The position numbers were made by a program, and so were the translations under genes. A DNA stretch of 64,000 bases from Arthrobacter sp. M2012083. Its GTDB lineage: Bacteria; Actinomycetota; Actinomycetes; Actinomycetales; Micrococcaceae. Of the stretch, positions 17,235 through 29,321 are shown in pieces (position 1 is the stretch's first letter; every line of letters begins with the position of its first letter). Location: assembly GCF_000281065.1 (NCBI RefSeq), contig NZ_AKKK01000047.1:124001-188000 (forward strand). The letters are read 5' to 3'. Under the pieces are notes generated by a model, which worked only from the letters and a program-made list of their open reading frames with translations, searched no databases and had not been told where the DNA came from.

Positions 17235-17337
17235 GTCGTTTCAGAACCGACGCAGGGGAGTCAAGAGGGGCGCCGTGTGTGACCCTCCGGCGGCCCCTTG
17301 AACAAGTGCTGTCCCGGCGTCGTCTAAACTTGACCCG

Positions 17338-18702
17338 ATGTCTAGATTATTTGGAACAGATGGCGTCCGCGGTCTCGCGAACGGATTGCTCACCGCCGAA
17401 CTGGCTATGCAGCTCGCGCAGGCAGCCGCCGTCGTACTCGGCCATGACCGCACAAGCGATGGGAGACGGCCGCGCGCCGTCGTCGCCAGGGACCCCCGGG
17501 CCAGCGGCGAGTTCCTTGCCGCTGCCGTTGAAGCCGGGCTTTCAAGCTCCGGCATCGACGTGTACGACGCCGGTGTGCTCCCCACGCCCGCAGCGGCTTA
17601 CTTGGTGGCAGACCTCGACGCCGACTTCGGAGTCATGCTCTCTGCCTCGCACAACCCGGCTCCGGACAACGGCATTAAGTTCTTCGCCCGGGGCGGGCAG
17701 AAGCTACCGGACGATGTTGAGGACGCCATCGAGGCGCAGCTGGGCAAAGAGCCCCAGCGGCCGGTAGGCGCCGACGTCGGGCGCATCCAGCGGTTCTCAG
17801 ACGCCGAGGACAGGTACATCGTGCACCTGCTGGGCACCCTTCCCAAACGTTTGGAGGGCCTGAAGGTGGTCCTGGACTGCGCCCACGGCGCAGCGAGCGG
17901 CTGTTCACCGCAGGTGTTCAAGGACGCCGGGGCCGACGTCGTGGTGATCGGGGCAGAGCCGGACGGCCTGAACATCAACGACGGCGTGGGTTCCACGCAT
18001 CTGGGTCCGCTGAAGGAAGCGGTGGTCAAGCACGGCGCGGACCTTGGCGTAGCGCACGACGGCGATGCTGACCGCTGCCTGGCCGTCGACCATGAAGGCA
18101 ACGAAGTGGACGGCGACCAGATCATGGCGATCCTGGCGCTGGCACTGAAGGAAGCCGGAAAGCTCAAAGACAACATCCTTGTTGCCACGGTCATGAGCAA
18201 CCTTGGCCTGAAGATCGCCCTGCGCGATGCCGGCATCACCATCCGGGAGACCGGTGTTGGCGACCGTTATGTCCTGGAAGAGATGCGCGACGGCGGGTAC
18301 AACCTTGGTGGCGAACAGTCCGGCCATGTGATCTTCTCGGACTTCGCCACCACGGGTGACGGTGTCCTGACCGGACTCCAGCTTGCCGCGCAGGTTGCGC
18401 TCACGGGTCGCAGCCTCAAGGACCTTTCGAGCGCCATGACCAAGCTTCCGCAGATCATGATCAACGTCAAGGACGTGGATAAGGCTCGTGCCGCCACGGA
18501 TGAGGGCGTGGCCCAGGCCGTTGCGGCAGCGGAGCTTGAACTGGGTGAGACCGGCCGTGTGCTGCTCCGCCCCTCAGGTACAGAAGCGTTGGTCCGTGTC
18601 ATGGTGGAAGCCGCCGACATGGAAACAGCAGAGCGGATCTGCAAGGGTCTTGCTGCCGTGGTCAAGGACCGGCTGGGTGCGCCCAGCGAATTGGCAGTCT
18701 AG
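17338..18702 (+). CDS. glmM: Phosphoglucosamine mutase
   Basis: GlmM interconverts glucosamine-6-phosphate and glucosamine-1-phosphate on the way to UDP-GlcNAc. The 454-residue product shows the phosphoserine loop [14 protein letters not shown] near residue 103, the metal loop [11 protein letters not shown], the sugar loop [10 protein letters not shown] and the phosphate-binding [12 protein letters not shown]. The start [12 protein letters not shown] is canonical. TAAACT (17325-17330) lies seven bases before the ATG and no ribosome-binding site is present, so the mRNA is probably leaderless. Confidence 0.97.
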   Translation: MSRLFGTDGVRGLANGLLTAELAMQLAQAAAVVLGHDRTSDGRRPRAVVARDPRASGEFLAAAVEAGLSSSGIDVYDAGVLPTPAAAYLVADLDADFGVMLSASHNPAPDNGIKFFARGGQKLPDDVEDAIEAQLGKEPQRPVGADVGRIQRFSDAEDRYIVHLLGTLPKRLEGLKVVLDCAHGAASGCSPQVFKDAGADVVVIGAEPDGLNINDGVGSTHLGPLKEAVVKHGADLGVAHDGDADRCLAVDHEGNEVDGDQIMAILALALKEAGKLKDNILVATVMSNLGLKIALRDAGITIRETGVGDRYVLEEMRDGGYNLGGEQSGHVIFSDFATTGDGVLTGLQLAAQVALTGRSLKDLSSAMTKLPQIMINVKDVDKARAATDEGVAQAVAAAELELGETGRVLLRPSGTEALVRVMVEAADMETAERICKGLAAVVKDRLGAPSELAV

Positions 18703-18717
18703 GAAAGCACACTTTTT

Positions 18718-18757
18718 GGCCCGCTATCTTGCTCCAGCTGAAGCAGGGGAGCGGGCC
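18718..18757. other. Hairpin between convergent glmM and the carboxypeptidase gene
   Basis: GGCCCGCT (18718-18725) and AGCGGGCC (18750-18757) pair perfectly, with an inner TGCT/AGCA. It is the only structure in this 70-bp convergent gap and may act in both directions, but the T tract lies before rather than after the stem on the plus strand. Confidence 0.4.
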
Positions 18758-18772
18758 TCGGTGTTTAAGAAA

Positions 18773-19645
18773 CTAGAGGTAGTCCGGCGCTGCTTCGAGC
18801 CCGAAGTACTCTTCCACGGTGGCAATGCCGCGCGTGGCCATATCCGTGGCTGCCTCCACGCCGATGTAGCGCAGGTGCCAGGACTCGTAAAAGTACCCGG
18901 TGGTGTCGTGGAACATCCACGGATACCGGACCACAAAGCCGAACTTGTGGGCGTTGGCTTTCGCCCACACAGCGGCGGGTTGTTCGGCAAAGCAAGGTTG
19001 GAAGCTGCAGGCTCCCGCGCCGTCGCCAATGTCGAAGGACCAGCCGGTCTGGTGCTCTGAGTGCCCTGGCCGGGCGGACGCGCGGTCCGCTGTAGCCTGA
19101 CCGGTACTGGCTACGTACCCGTTGTACGTGGTCACTTGGGTGGAATAAGAACGGTAACCAGAGGCCAGTGTCATGATGACGCCCTCCGCGGCTGCGGCGC
19201 CGAACATCTTTTCTGCGGCAGACGCCGTCGTGCTGTTAAGCAAAGCCGCTTCACCGCTGACGGCGAGCCGTACGCCCGGCTGCACCAAATCTGTCGGAAC
19301 GAAGTCCTGGGGGGCCAATGGCCTGTGCTTGTTGACGACAACCCAAGGACTCGCCGGATCCGTCAGTGAGTGCTGAGGGGCTACGGAATGCGAGGGGGCG
19401 GTGCTGGCAGGTATGTCGCTGGAGGGTGCAGGCTCAACGGGTACCGCAACGGGTCCAGGCTCGGTAGGCGTGGCCACGGAAGGCGTTGCGGAGGCCGAAG
19501 GGACCTCGCTGGCGGCGTTTGCGGCCACAGGGGAGGGAGCGGTGCTGTCCGGCGTGCAGGCGGCGAGGGCGGCCATTCCTGCACCAGCGGTCAGCAGGCT
19601 CGCGAAAACCCTCCGGCTGGGCAGTGGTTGGGGATTGTTCTGCAA
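18773..19645 (-). CDS. Lipoprotein D-alanyl-D-alanine carboxypeptidase (VanY/M15B)
   Basis: The 290-residue protein begins with a signal containing SRRVFASLLTAGAGMAALAA and a cysteine after LAA, so it is lipid-anchored; the paired arginines hint at Tat export. A Pro/Ser/Ala/Val-rich linker of about 60 residues leads to an M15B domain. Zinc-site and substrate motifs are SGYRSYSTQ, GHSEHQTGWSFDIGD and ESWHLRYIG. Such enzymes remove the terminal D-Ala of peptidoglycan stem peptides. It follows coaA directly. Confidence 0.9.
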   Translation of the reverse strand: MQNNPQPLPSRRVFASLLTAGAGMAALAACTPDSTAPSPVAANAASEVPSASATPSVATPTEPGPVAVPVEPAPSSDIPASTAPSHSVAPQHSLTDPASPWVVVNKHRPLAPQDFVPTDLVQPGVRLAVSGEAALLNSTTASAAEKMFGAAAAEGVIMTLASGYRSYSTQVTTYNGYVASTGQATADRASARPGHSEHQTGWSFDIGDGAGACSFQPCFAEQPAAVWAKANAHKFGFVVRYPWMFHDTTGYFYESWHLRYIGVEAATDMATRGIATVEEYFGLEAAPDYL

Positions 19646-19646
19646 G

Positions 19647-20618
19647 CTAGACCTTCCTCAGCAACATGCGGCGGATGGAGTGGTCTGCGTCTTTGGTAAG
19701 GACCAATTGTGCACGTCCCCGGGTAGGAAGTACGTTCTCTTCGAGGTTTGGCTCGTTGATGCGTTTCCAAATGCCGCGCGCGGTGGATTCGGCGTCGTCG
19801 TCGGACAGCGTGGCGTAGCGGTGGAAGTAGGACTCGGGCTGGGCGAAGGCTGTGGTCCGCAGCTTCCGGAAGCGGTCTACGTACCACTCCTCGATGTAGG
19901 ACGTCTTGGCGTCCACATAGATGGAGAAATCGAAGAAGTCGCTGACGGCCAGTCCTTGTTTCCCGTCCATGCGCGGACGGGCGGGGGCCAGGACGTTGAG
20001 GCCTTCCACGATCAGGACATCCGGACGCCGCACCACCACTTCCTTGCCTGGCACGATGTCGTAGGTGACGTGGGAATACCAAGGGGCGCGGACCTCCTCA
20101 GCACCGCCTTTGACTTCCGAGACGAAGCGAAGAAGGCCGCGGCGGTCATAGGATTCCGGGAATCCCTTTCGCTCCAGTAGATGCCGTCTTTTCAGCTCGG
20201 CCAAGGGGTAGAGAAAGCCATCTGTGGTGATGAGTTCAACGTTGGGAGTTCCAGGCCAGCGCCGGAGCATTTCGCGGAGCACACGGGCGATGGTGGACTT
20301 GCCGACTGCAACTGAACCGGCAACGCCGATCACGAACGGCGTGCGTTGCGTCTGCTCACCCAGGAAGGTGGTGGTGGCTGCGTGCAACTGGTGGGATGCC
20401 TCGACGTACAGGTGCAGGAGGCGTGACAGCGGGAGGTAGACCTCCCGGACTTCCTTCATGTCCAGGGGATCGCCGAGGCCGCGGAGACGGAAAATGTCCT
20501 CTTCGTTGAGGGGCTGCTCCATCTGCGCTGCAAGCCGGGACCACGTTTGACGGTCCAGCTCTACAAACGGGGAAGCGCCGTCGCCATTAGCTTCGGTGCG
20601 TTGCAAAGTCACGCTCAT
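19647..20618 (-). CDS. coaA: Pantothenate kinase type I
   Basis: The 323-residue product phosphorylates pantothenate, the first and regulated step of CoA synthesis. The P-loop is [12 protein letters not shown], and [34 protein letters not shown] and [11 protein letters not shown] are typical of bacterial CoaA. The start at 20618 ([12 protein letters not shown]) matches the family; the open frame extends 25 unrelated codons upstream. The next gene starts two bases after the stop. Confidence 0.95.
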   Translation of the reverse strand: MSVTLQRTEANGDGASPFVELDRQTWSRLAAQMEQPLNEEDIFRLRGLGDPLDMKEVREVYLPLSRLLHLYVEASHQLHAATTTFLGEQTQRTPFVIGVAGSVAVGKSTIARVLREMLRRWPGTPNVELITTDGFLYPLAELKRRHLLERKGFPESYDRRGLLRFVSEVKGGAEEVRAPWYSHVTYDIVPGKEVVVRRPDVLIVEGLNVLAPARPRMDGKQGLAVSDFFDFSIYVDAKTSYIEEWYVDRFRKLRTTAFAQPESYFHRYATLSDDDAESTARGIWKRINEPNLEENVLPTRGRAQLVLTKDADHSIRRMLLRKV

Positions 20619-20757
20619 GATTCTGCCCTCCGCGGGGCAGATCAGGAAATGCAGGGCGACTGGCAGGTGAATTATGAGTGGCAGCTCTCGCACAAAGAGG
20701 GGCCAGAGGGGGGATGTCCCACATCAGTTGTTTGCACTAGCCGCTAGGCTTGTACCC

Positions 20758-22641
20758 ATGTGTGGAATCGTAGGCTATGTTGGCAATTCGTCTCGCAAGG
20801 CAGCTGGATACAGCGCTCTTGACGTTGTGGTGGAAGGGCTGCGCCGTCTGGAATACCGCGGCTATGACTCCGCCGGCGTCGCAGTAGTCGCTGATGGGAC
20901 CATCTCGTCCCGTAAAAAGTCCGGCAAGCTGAGCAACTTGATCGCAGAACTGGAAGCAAGTCCCGTTCCTGAGTCCCTGACCGGTATTGGCCATACCCGT
21001 TGGGCTACGCACGGTGGACCCACCGACCGTAACGCACACCCACACCTTTCCGACGGCGGCAAGCTGGCGGTCATTCACAACGGCATCATTGAGAACTTCG
21101 CTGAGCTTAAGCAGGAACTGCTGGGCAAGGGCGTCACCTTCGAGTCGGAAACCGACACTGAAGTTGCGGCCGCCCTTATCGGTGACATCTTCCGCAACCA
21201 GCTCAATGGCGACGGCGGCAACCTCACCGAGGCGATGCGCCTGGCTTGCCAGCGACTCGAAGGCGCTTTCACCCTTCTCGCGGTCCACGCGGACCAGCCC
21301 GACGTCGTCGTGGCCGCCCGCCGCAACTCCCCGTTGGTGGTGGGCTTGGGCGATGGCGAGAACTTCCTCGGCTCCGACGTTTCCGGATTCATCGACTACA
21401 CCCGCCGTGCCGTGGAACTGGGACAGGACCAAATTGTCACCATCACCGCGGACACCGTGGAGATCACCGACTTCTTTGGCGCTCCGGCCGAGGGCAAGGA
21501 ATACCACGTTGACTGGGACCCGGCTTCGGCCGAAAAGGGTGGATTCAGCTCCTTCATGGAGAAGGAAATCCACGACCAGCCTGACGCCGTAGCGCAGACC
21601 CTCCTGGGCCGCTCTGACCTCAACGGCAAGCTAACCCTTGACGAAGTCCGCATCGATCCTGAGCTCCTCAAGCAGGTGGACAAGATCATCGTGCTGGCTT
21701 GCGGTACCGCAGCCTACGCAGGCCTCGTGGCCAAGTACGCAATCGAAAACTGGTGCCGGATTCCCACCGAGGTGGAGCTCGCACACGAGTTCCGCTACCG
21801 CGACCCCATCGTTGACTCCAACACGCTGGTGGTTTCCATCAGCCAGTCGGGCGAGACCATGGACACGCTGATGGCTGTCCGCTACGCCCGCGAGCAGGGC
21901 GCCAAGACAATCTCCATTTGCAACACCAACGGTTCAACCATCCCGCGTGAATCCGACGCCGTGCTCTACACGCACGCAGGCCCGGAAATCGCCGTCGCGT
22001 CCACCAAGGCATTCCTGGCGCAGATCACAGCGGCGTATCTGCTCGGCCTGTACCTGGCCCAGCTGCGGGGCAACATCTTCTCCGGACAGATCAAGGACGT
22101 CCTCGCGGACCTCAACAAGATCCCGGCCAAGATCCAGAAAATCCTGGACAACGCAGGGCCCCTGCGCGAGCTGGCCCGCAGCATGAAGGACGAGAAGTCC
22201 GTCCTGTTCCTGGGCCGCCACGTTGGCTACCCCGTAGCCCTCGAAGGTGCCTTGAAGCTCAAGGAAATCGCCTACATCCATGCTGAAGGCTTCGCCGCAG
22301 GCGAGCTCAAGCATGGTCCGATCGCCCTGATCGACGACGGCCAGCCGGTTTTCGTTGTTGTCCCGTCCCCGCGTGGCCGCGATTCCCTGCATTCCAAGGT
22401 AGTCAGCAACATCCAGGAAGTCCGCGCACGTGGTGCCCGAACCCTGGTGATCGCTGAAGAGGGCGACGAATCGGTCAAGGATTACGCTGAGCACGTGTTC
22501 TACGTACCGGAGACTCCCACTCTGCTGATGCCGCTGCTCACCACTGTTCCGCTGCAGATCTTTGCTGCTGAGCTCGCTGGTGCCAAGGGTTACGACGTCG
22601 ATCAGCCGCGTAACCTGGCCAAGAGCGTGACCGTAGAATAA
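20758..22641 (+). CDS. glmS: Glutamine-fructose-6-phosphate aminotransferase (isomerizing)
   Basis: GlmS makes glucosamine-6-phosphate, the substrate of GlmM encoded 2 kb upstream. The 627-residue protein has the N-terminal glutaminase domain (MCGIVGYVG, nucleophile Cys2; [19 protein letters not shown]) and two SIS domains ([39 protein letters not shown]) ending with LAKSVTVE. The start at 20758 is fixed by the catalytic Cys2. TAGGCT stands seven bases before the ATG, suggesting leaderless initiation. No glmS ribozyme was seen upstream. Confidence 0.98.
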
Positions 22642-22645
22642 CGCC

Positions 22646-22993
22646 ATGATCGTTGGCATTGGCGTAGACGTCGTAGACATCGAGCGGTTCGGTCGGCAGT
22701 TGGAACGGACACCGGGACTCCGGGACCGATTGTTTGTTCCTGCCGAGCGGGAACTCAACACCCGGTCGCTGGCCGCGCGTTTTGCTGCCAAGGAAGCCGT
22801 GGCCAAGGTGCTGGGCGCTCCGGCGGGCATGAACTGGCAGGACTGCTGGATCGGCTTGGACGAGAACGGACCCACCGTTCAAGTCAAGGGGACAGTGCTT
22901 GCCGTGGCTGAGGCCAAGGGCGTCAAGCGCTGGCACTTGTCCATGAGCCACGACGGCGGCATAGCCACGGCGACTGTCCTCGCCGAGGGCTAA
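22646..22993 (+). CDS. acpS: Holo-[acyl-carrier-protein] synthase
   Basis: This 115-residue enzyme attaches the 4'-phosphopantetheine arm of CoA to acyl carrier protein. Motifs [13 protein letters not shown] and [13 protein letters not shown] carry the magnesium-binding Asp and Glu. It starts four bases after glmS, so the two are probably co-transcribed, and it links to coaA (CoA supply) nearby. Confidence 0.96.
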
Positions 22994-23010
22994 GCGAACT
23001 TCATAAAGCA

Positions 23011-24588
23011 ATGATCAGCGCCTTCACCGGACTACAGATCAGGGATGCGGAACAGCCGCTCCTGGTTTCCGGTGAGGGCGCTGTTCTGATGCAACGGGCA
23101 GCTTATGGCCTGGCCCAGGCCGTGGTTCGCGAGGTCAAAAGCAGGCGCAAGCTTGCAGGCGCCAGTGTCACGGTGCTGGCCGGCAAGGGCAACAATGGCG
23201 GCGACGGCCTTTTCGCTGCGGCTATGTTGGCCCGTCGCGGAATGCGCACGACGGCGGTACTCGCCGCAGCTGAGGTGCATCAGGATGCGCTGGCTGCTTT
23301 TGTCGCAGCTGGCGGGCGTGTTGTCCAGCTGGAGGCCTCGAACGCCGAAGAGCTTGCAGTCCTGTGCGCGGGTGATGACTGCATCATTGACGCGCTGCTC
23401 GGGACCGGGGCACGCGGGGGATTGAGGGAAGCTCCGGCCGAATTGGTGGCGTCCCTCCAAGAGCTTCGTCCCCGTTTGGTGGTGGCATGCGACCTCCCCA
23501 GTGGACTGGACGCCAACAGCGGGGAAGTGCATTGGCCTGTCCTGGACGCGGATATCACCGTGACATTTGGTGGTATCAAAGCCGGGCTCATGGCGGATCC
23601 GGGGGAGGGCTGTGCAGGCCGCATAGAGCTAGTGCCGATCGGGATCGGGAAATCCTTGGAACACGCCAACCCTGAGCTTCGCCGTCTCACTGACTTGGAC
23701 CTTGGCGCTTTGCTGCCCAAGCCCGGCCGACGTGCGCACAAATACTCGCGGGGCGTCCTGGGAGTAGTGGCAGGTTCGGTGCGTTTCGCGGGAGCTGCCA
23801 CTCTGAGCGTTCACGCCGCGGCTCTCGCCGGAGTGGGCATGGTGCGCTACCTTGGGCCGCAATCTGCGGCCCAACTGGTTCTCGCCCGAACTCCGGAAGC
23901 CTTGTGGGAGACGGATCATCCCGGCCGTGTCCAAGTCTGGTTGCTGGGGTCCGGGGTTGATGGCGAGGAACAACTGCAGCGTGCGAAGGAAGCCGGCACT
24001 TCGGCCCTCGCTGACGATTTGCCGGTGGTCGTCGACGCCGGAGCCTTGAGTCTCTTGCCGGAACGCTGCCCCGCTCAGTGGATACTGACACCCCATGCCG
24101 GCGAGCTGGCTACCTTGCTGAACTCGCTTCCTGCCACGGGGGAAGTGAAGGTGACCCGGGGCGACGTCGAATCCCGGCCTCTCCACTTCGTGCGGCAGGC
24201 CGCCGAGCGGACCGGTGCAACCGTGCTCCTGAAGGGTGCCACCACACTGGTGTCGTCGCCGTCGGGCGTGGTGTTCAGCCAATCCGAAGGCACCGCCTGG
24301 ATGGCCACCGCAGGGAGCGGCGATGTCCTGGCCGGCGTTCTGGGCGCCCTGCTGGCGCAGGCTGCAGAGTCCATCCGGAACGACGACGGCGCATATGCGG
24401 CCTTGGGTCTGGACCCTGCCGACCGCTGGGCTGCCCTGGCCGCGGTTGCTGCGAGCGTCCACGGCAGGGCTGGTGCTCTGGCATCGGCAGATTTCGACGG
24501 GGGACCCCTTACAGCCTCGGCGATCGCGGCAGCTGTACCCCGCGTTATTGGTTCGCTCAGCGCGGAATACGACCCAACAAGACCGTAA
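23011..24588 (+). CDS. nnrD: Bifunctional NAD(P)H-hydrate epimerase / ADP-dependent dehydratase
   Basis: The 525-residue fusion repairs hydrated NAD(P)H. The N-terminal half (about 1-225) is the YjeF_N epimerase, with LAGKGNNGGDGLFAAAMLAR and DLPSGLDANSGEV. The C-terminal half is the ribokinase-like dehydratase, with VVVDAGALSLL, LTPHAGELATLL and TAGSGDVLAGVLGALLAQ. The order acpS-nnr is common in bacteria. It starts 17 bases after acpS. A somewhat long tail after the GSGD motif reflects an inserted segment (DDGAYAALGLDPADRW). Confidence 0.95.
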   Translation: MISAFTGLQIRDAEQPLLVSGEGAVLMQRAAYGLAQAVVREVKSRRKLAGASVTVLAGKGNNGGDGLFAAAMLARRGMRTTAVLAAAEVHQDALAAFVAAGGRVVQLEASNAEELAVLCAGDDCIIDALLGTGARGGLREAPAELVASLQELRPRLVVACDLPSGLDANSGEVHWPVLDADITVTFGGIKAGLMADPGEGCAGRIELVPIGIGKSLEHANPELRRLTDLDLGALLPKPGRRAHKYSRGVLGVVAGSVRFAGAATLSVHAAALAGVGMVRYLGPQSAAQLVLARTPEALWETDHPGRVQVWLLGSGVDGEEQLQRAKEAGTSALADDLPVVVDAGALSLLPERCPAQWILTPHAGELATLLNSLPATGEVKVTRGDVESRPLHFVRQAAERTGATVLLKGATTLVSSPSGVVFSQSEGTAWMATAGSGDVLAGVLGALLAQAAESIRNDDGAYAALGLDPADRWAALAAVAASVHGRAGALASADFDGGPLTASAIAAAVPRVIGSLSAEYDPTRP

Positions 24589-24657
24589 GGTTGCTGTCGG
24601 TGTCTGGGGGCTTGAGTAGGCTTGCAACAGTTGTTCGCATCATCAAGAGGAGAACGC

Positions 24658-26937
24658 ATGGAAGTCTGGCCTGGATCGGCTTATCCGTTGGGTGCCACCT
24701 TTGACGGCACCGGCACCAACTTCGCGCTGTTTAGCGAGAAGGCCGAAAAAGTGGAATTGTGTCTCTTCGACGACGACGGCGGGGAAGTCCGCGTAGACGT
24801 TACCGAAGTGGATGGTTACGTATGGCACTGTTATCTGCCGCAGGTTCAACCTGGCCAGAAGTACGGCTATAGGGTTCACGGCCCTTACGACCCCGACGCC
24901 GGCCAACGCTTCAACCCCAACAAACTGCTGCTGGATCCTTACGCAAAGGCCATCCACCGGCAGATCGACTGGGACCCGTCCCTGTTCTCGTACAACATGG
25001 GAGACCCGGACTCCCGCAACGACGAGGACTCGGCGCCGCACATGATGCTGGGCGTGGTCATCAACCCGTTCTTCGACTGGGACGGCGATAAGCTCCTGCG
25101 GATTCCGTACCACAAGTCCGTGATCTATGAGGCACATGTCAAGGGCCTTACCCAGCTGCACCCGGAGGTGCCCGAGGAGCAGCGCGGCACGTATGCCGGC
25201 GTCGCCCATCCAGCGGTTATTTCCCATCTGCAGAAGCTGGGGATCACGGCCATCGAACTCATGCCGGTGCACCAGTTCGTCAATGACGGCATCTTGCAGG
25301 ACAAGGGCCTGAACAACTACTGGGGCTACAACACCATCGGTTTCTTTGCACCCCACAACAGCTACAGCTCCAAGGGTGATACCGGACAGCAGGTCCAGGA
25401 CTTCAAGGCCATGGTGCGGGCGTTGCACACAGCTGGCATCGAGGTCATCCTCGACGTCGTGTACAACCACACAGCCGAGGGAAACCACCTTGGACCCACG
25501 CTGTCCTTCAAGGGCATCGATAACTCCGCGTACTACCGCCTGGTGGAAGACGACCAGAAGTACTACATGGACTACACCGGCACGGGCAACTCGCTCAATG
25601 TCCGCAGCCCCCACTCCCTCCAGCTGCTCATGGACTCCCTGCGGTACTGGGTGACCGAGATGCACGTTGACGGATTCCGCTTCGACCTCGCATCCACACT
25701 GGCCCGTGAGTTCTACGATGTGGACAAGCTGTCCACCTTCTTCGAACTCATCCAACAGGACCCGGTGGTCTCCCAGGTGAAGCTGATTGCCGAGCCTTGG
25801 GACGTTGGGCCCGGCGGCTACCAAGTGGGCAACTTCCCTCCCCAGTGGACAGAGTGGAACGGCCAATACCGCGACACGGTCCGCGACTTCTGGCGCGGCG
25901 AGCCTTCCACCTTGGGCGAGTTCGCATCCCGGTTGACAGGCTCGGCGGACCTCTACGAGCACTCCGGGCGTCGCCCCGTGGCCTCGATCAACTTCGTCAC
26001 CGCCCATGATGGCTTCACACTGGCCGACCTTGTGTCCTACAACGAGAAGCACAACGAGGCCAACGGTGAGGGCAACAACGACGGCGAATCCCACAACCGT
26101 TCCTGGAATTGCGGTGTGGAAGGGCCCACGGATGATCCCACGGTCCTTGGCTTAAGGGCACGCCAGCAGCGCAACTTCATTGCCTCGCTGTTCCTGTCCC
26201 AGGGTGTTCCCATGCTTCTGCACGGCGACGAACTCGGCAGGACGCAGAACGGCAACAACAACGGCTACTGCCAGGATTCCGAGCTCACCTGGATCAACTG
26301 GGACAACGTGGACCAGCCCCTGATTGAGTTCACAGCAGCGGTCAGCGCACTCCGGGCCAAACACCCCAGCCTACGCCGCAGCCGATTCTTCGATGGCCGT
26401 CCGGTGTTGCGTGGTGAGGGCGAACGTCTCCCGGACATCGTATGGCTGGACGCTGACGCGAGCACCATGACGCCGTCCGATTGGGACGAAGCCCTGGGAC
26501 GCTCTGTGGGCGTGTTCCTTAATGGCGACGGTATCCATGGCCGGGATACGCAGGGCCGACGGATCACTGACGTCAACTTCCTGCTGTACTTCAACGCCGA
26601 CCAGGACGAAGTAGGATTCCGGATTCCTTCGGATGAGTACGCGCCCGCTTGGGATGTCATGATCGATACCGCTGGAGAAGGGGCTGAAGCGGGGGTCATC
26701 AAGCCCGACCAGATCCTGATGGTTGGCGGTAAGTCACTGGTGGTGCTCCGCGCGCACAGCACGCCGGAAATTGAACCGGATCACTCAGTTGCTGCTTCCC
26801 TTGCCGCGCTGACCCAGACGAGCACTCCGGAGACGGCGTCCATCACCGCCCCCGCGGTGACGTCGTTGCCGTTCGATTACAAGGGCGTTGCGCCCGAGGG
26901 CAATGACGAAGATGAAGCGAAGGAGTCGGACGCATGA
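24658..26937 (+). CDS. glgX: Glycogen debranching enzyme GlgX (isoamylase type, GH13)
   Basis: The 759-residue product has an N-terminal CBM48 domain ([20 protein letters not shown]) and a GH13 barrel. Catalytic regions are [29 protein letters not shown] (nucleophile Asp), [13 protein letters not shown] (acid Glu) and [20 protein letters not shown]. It removes alpha-1,6 branches, giving linear maltodextrins for TreY. The start at 24658 follows GAGGAGAACGC; the frame extends 12 codons upstream. The tail after about residue 700 is acidic. It overlaps treY by four bases. Confidence 0.95.
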   Translation: MEVWPGSAYPLGATFDGTGTNFALFSEKAEKVELCLFDDDGGEVRVDVTEVDGYVWHCYLPQVQPGQKYGYRVHGPYDPDAGQRFNPNKLLLDPYAKAIHRQIDWDPSLFSYNMGDPDSRNDEDSAPHMMLGVVINPFFDWDGDKLLRIPYHKSVIYEAHVKGLTQLHPEVPEEQRGTYAGVAHPAVISHLQKLGITAIELMPVHQFVNDGILQDKGLNNYWGYNTIGFFAPHNSYSSKGDTGQQVQDFKAMVRALHTAGIEVILDVVYNHTAEGNHLGPTLSFKGIDNSAYYRLVEDDQKYYMDYTGTGNSLNVRSPHSLQLLMDSLRYWVTEMHVDGFRFDLASTLAREFYDVDKLSTFFELIQQDPVVSQVKLIAEPWDVGPGGYQVGNFPPQWTEWNGQYRDTVRDFWRGEPSTLGEFASRLTGSADLYEHSGRRPVASINFVTAHDGFTLADLVSYNEKHNEANGEGNNDGESHNRSWNCGVEGPTDDPTVLGLRARQQRNFIASLFLSQGVPMLLHGDELGRTQNGNNNGYCQDSELTWINWDNVDQPLIEFTAAVSALRAKHPSLRRSRFFDGRPVLRGEGERLPDIVWLDADASTMTPSDWDEALGRSVGVFLNGDGIHGRDTQGRRITDVNFLLYFNADQDEVGFRIPSDEYAPAWDVMIDTAGEGAEAGVIKPDQILMVGGKSLVVLRAHSTPEIEPDHSVAASLAALTQTSTPETASITAPAVTSLPFDYKGVAPEGNDEDEAKESDA

Positions 26938-29246
26938 GAACGCCCGTCTCCACATATCGGCTCCAGATTCGTTCGAGCTTCACACTGCAGGATGCGGCTG
27001 AGCTCACGGGATACCTGCACTCCTTGGGAGTTGACTGGGTTTACGTGTCACCGATCCTGACTGCAGAAAAGGGCTCGGATCACGGCTATGACGTGACCGA
27101 TCCCTCTACTGTGGATCCCTCGAGGGGAGGTTCCGAAGGGCTTGCCGCACTGTCGAAGGCAGCGAAGGACAAGGGGCTAGGCATCCTGGCCGACATTGTG
27201 CCCAACCACATGGGCGTTGCTTCGCCCAAGCAAAACGCATGGTGGTGGCAGCTCCTGAAGGAAGGCCGCGGCTCAAAGTATGCCGAGGCCTTCGACGTCG
27301 ACTGGGAGTTCGGCGGGGGGAAAATCCGCATCCCTGTCCTGGGAAGTGACGATGACCTTGATGAGCTGAAGCTCGTGGACGACGAACTGCGCTACTACGA
27401 CCACAGTTTCCCGCTGGCCGAGGGGACGTACACCTCCGGGGACAACCCGCGCGAGGTCCATGCACGGCAGCACTATGAGTTGGTTGGCTGGCGCCGGGCG
27501 GACGCCGACCTGAACTACCGGCGGTTCTTCGCAGTGAACACCCTTGCCGGCGTACGCGTCGAGATTCCCTGGGTCTTTGACGAATCCCATGAAGAGATCG
27601 TTCGCTGGTTCCGCGAAGGACTGGTGGACGGCCTGAGGATCGACCACCCCGATGGGCTCGCCGACCCCGAGGGCTACCTCGCGAGGCTGCGCGAGGCGAC
27701 CGGCGGCGCTTACCTGTTGGTGGAGAAGATCCTGGAACCGGGGGAGAGGCTGCCCGAGACTTTCGACTGCGAAGGGACTACGGGATACGACGCATTGGCC
27801 GATGTTGACCGCCTTTTTGTGGACCCGGCTGCGGAGGAGTACCTGAACTCCCTCGATGCCCGTCTAAGGAATGCGGACGCTCCGGCGGATTACCACGCCA
27901 TGATTCATGCGACCAAGCGCCGTATCGCCGATGGCATCCTGCGCTCGGAAATCCTGCGGCTTGCCCGCCTCGTGCCTGAATCCTTGGAGCTGCCGTTCGC
28001 CAAGGTGGCCGACGCACTGGCCGAAGTAATTTGCTGCTTCCCGATCTACAGGACATATCTGCCCTACGGCGGAAAGACGCTCATGGAGTCCGTGGAGAAC
28101 GCCGCCAAGGAGCGCCCTGACCTGGCAACCGTCCTCAGCCAGCTTCAGCCGCTCTTGCTGGATGAGACCAGTTTGCTGGCCCGGCGTTTCCAGCAGACGT
28201 CCGGCATGGTGATGGCCAAGGGCGTGGAGGACACAGCGTTCTTCCGCTATACCCGGCTCGGATCACTGACGGAAGTCGGAGCGGACCCCACGGAATTCTC
28301 GATCCCCAGTGGAGTCTTCCACGAGCGCATGGCCCGCAGGCAGCAGCTCTTGCCGCTCTCCATGACAACGCTGAGCACTCACGACACCAAGCGAAGCGAG
28401 GACGCAAGGGCCAGGATCTCGGTCATCTCCGAGGCAGTTCCCGAATGGGAGCTTTTCCTCGGAACCGTCCAGGAACTCGCCCCGATCCCCGATGGACCCC
28501 TCTCAGCATTGGTCTGGCAATCGATCGTCGGCGCATGGCCCGCAGATCGCCAACGGCTGCAGTCTTATGCCTTGAAAGCAGCCCGGGAAGCCGGTAATTC
28601 CACCAACTGGACCGACCCCAACCAGGAGTTCGAGCGCAAGTTGGCTGCCGCCGTCGACGCCGTATTCGACGTCCCGGAGGTAACCGCCGCCCTGACGAAC
28701 TTCGTGGACGAGCTCGAACCTTATGGAACGTCCAACTCGCTGTCCGCCAAACTGATCCAGCTGACCATGCCTGGCGTGCCCGACGTCTACCAAGGGACCG
28801 AATTCAGGGACGGCTCGCTGACTGACCCCGACAACCGGCGGCCAGTGGACTTCCAAGCTCGCATCGCTGCCTTGGCGGAGCTGGATGACGGTGCCAAGCC
28901 TGCGTTCACGGATGAGGCCGCCAAGCTTCTGGTGGTCTCCCGTGCGCTAAGGTTGCGCCGTGACAGGCCCGACTTGTTCGCCGGCTACCTCCCGGTAGCG
29001 GCCCAAGGCGCTGCCGCCGCACACGTGGTGGCCTTCGATCGTGGGTCCGACCGTCGGGGAGCTCTCACCGTTGCCACGCGTTTGCCTAAGCGTCTGGCCA
29101 GGGAAGGCGGCTGGCGGGATACGTCCATCGAACTGACAGTGGACTGCCGGGATGAACTCACTGGGGCCACATACGGGGCCGGTGCTGTGCCTGTGGCCAC
29201 TTTGCTGGAGCAATACCCGGTGGCCCTACTGGTACCCACGGACTGA
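26934..29246 (+). CDS. treY: Maltooligosyltrehalose synthase
   Basis: TreY (770 residues, GH13) turns the reducing-end alpha-1,4 bond of a maltodextrin into the alpha,alpha-1,1 bond of trehalose. [20 protein letters not shown] is the typical start. [45 protein letters not shown] and [13 protein letters not shown] contain the conserved GH13 regions. It overlaps glgX by four bases and is followed by treZ, forming the complete glycogen-to-trehalose route. Confidence 0.96.
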   Translation: MRTPVSTYRLQIRSSFTLQDAAELTGYLHSLGVDWVYVSPILTAEKGSDHGYDVTDPSTVDPSRGGSEGLAALSKAAKDKGLGILADIVPNHMGVASPKQNAWWWQLLKEGRGSKYAEAFDVDWEFGGGKIRIPVLGSDDDLDELKLVDDELRYYDHSFPLAEGTYTSGDNPREVHARQHYELVGWRRADADLNYRRFFAVNTLAGVRVEIPWVFDESHEEIVRWFREGLVDGLRIDHPDGLADPEGYLARLREATGGAYLLVEKILEPGERLPETFDCEGTTGYDALADVDRLFVDPAAEEYLNSLDARLRNADAPADYHAMIHATKRRIADGILRSEILRLARLVPESLELPFAKVADALAEVICCFPIYRTYLPYGGKTLMESVENAAKERPDLATVLSQLQPLLLDETSLLARRFQQTSGMVMAKGVEDTAFFRYTRLGSLTEVGADPTEFSIPSGVFHERMARRQQLLPLSMTTLSTHDTKRSEDARARISVISEAVPEWELFLGTVQELAPIPDGPLSALVWQSIVGAWPADRQRLQSYALKAAREAGNSTNWTDPNQEFERKLAAAVDAVFDVPEVTAALTNFVDELEPYGTSNSLSAKLIQLTMPGVPDVYQGTEFRDGSLTDPDNRRPVDFQARIAALAELDDGAKPAFTDEAAKLLVVSRALRLRRDRPDLFAGYLPVAAQGAAAAHVVAFDRGSDRRGALTVATRLPKRLAREGGWRDTSIELTVDCRDELTGATYGAGAVPVATLLEQYPVALLVPTD

Positions 29247-29321
29247 TTGTTGGACGGTCCTGATGATCTGACCGTCACCATCGTCACTGCAAGCACGCTT
29301 AAACACGTACAGGGGAACTTG

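Noticed and set aside
20619..20757. glmS ribozyme or riboswitch before glmS
   Set aside because: The gap to divergent coaA is only 139 bp and the glmS mRNA appears leaderless, so no space remains for such an element.
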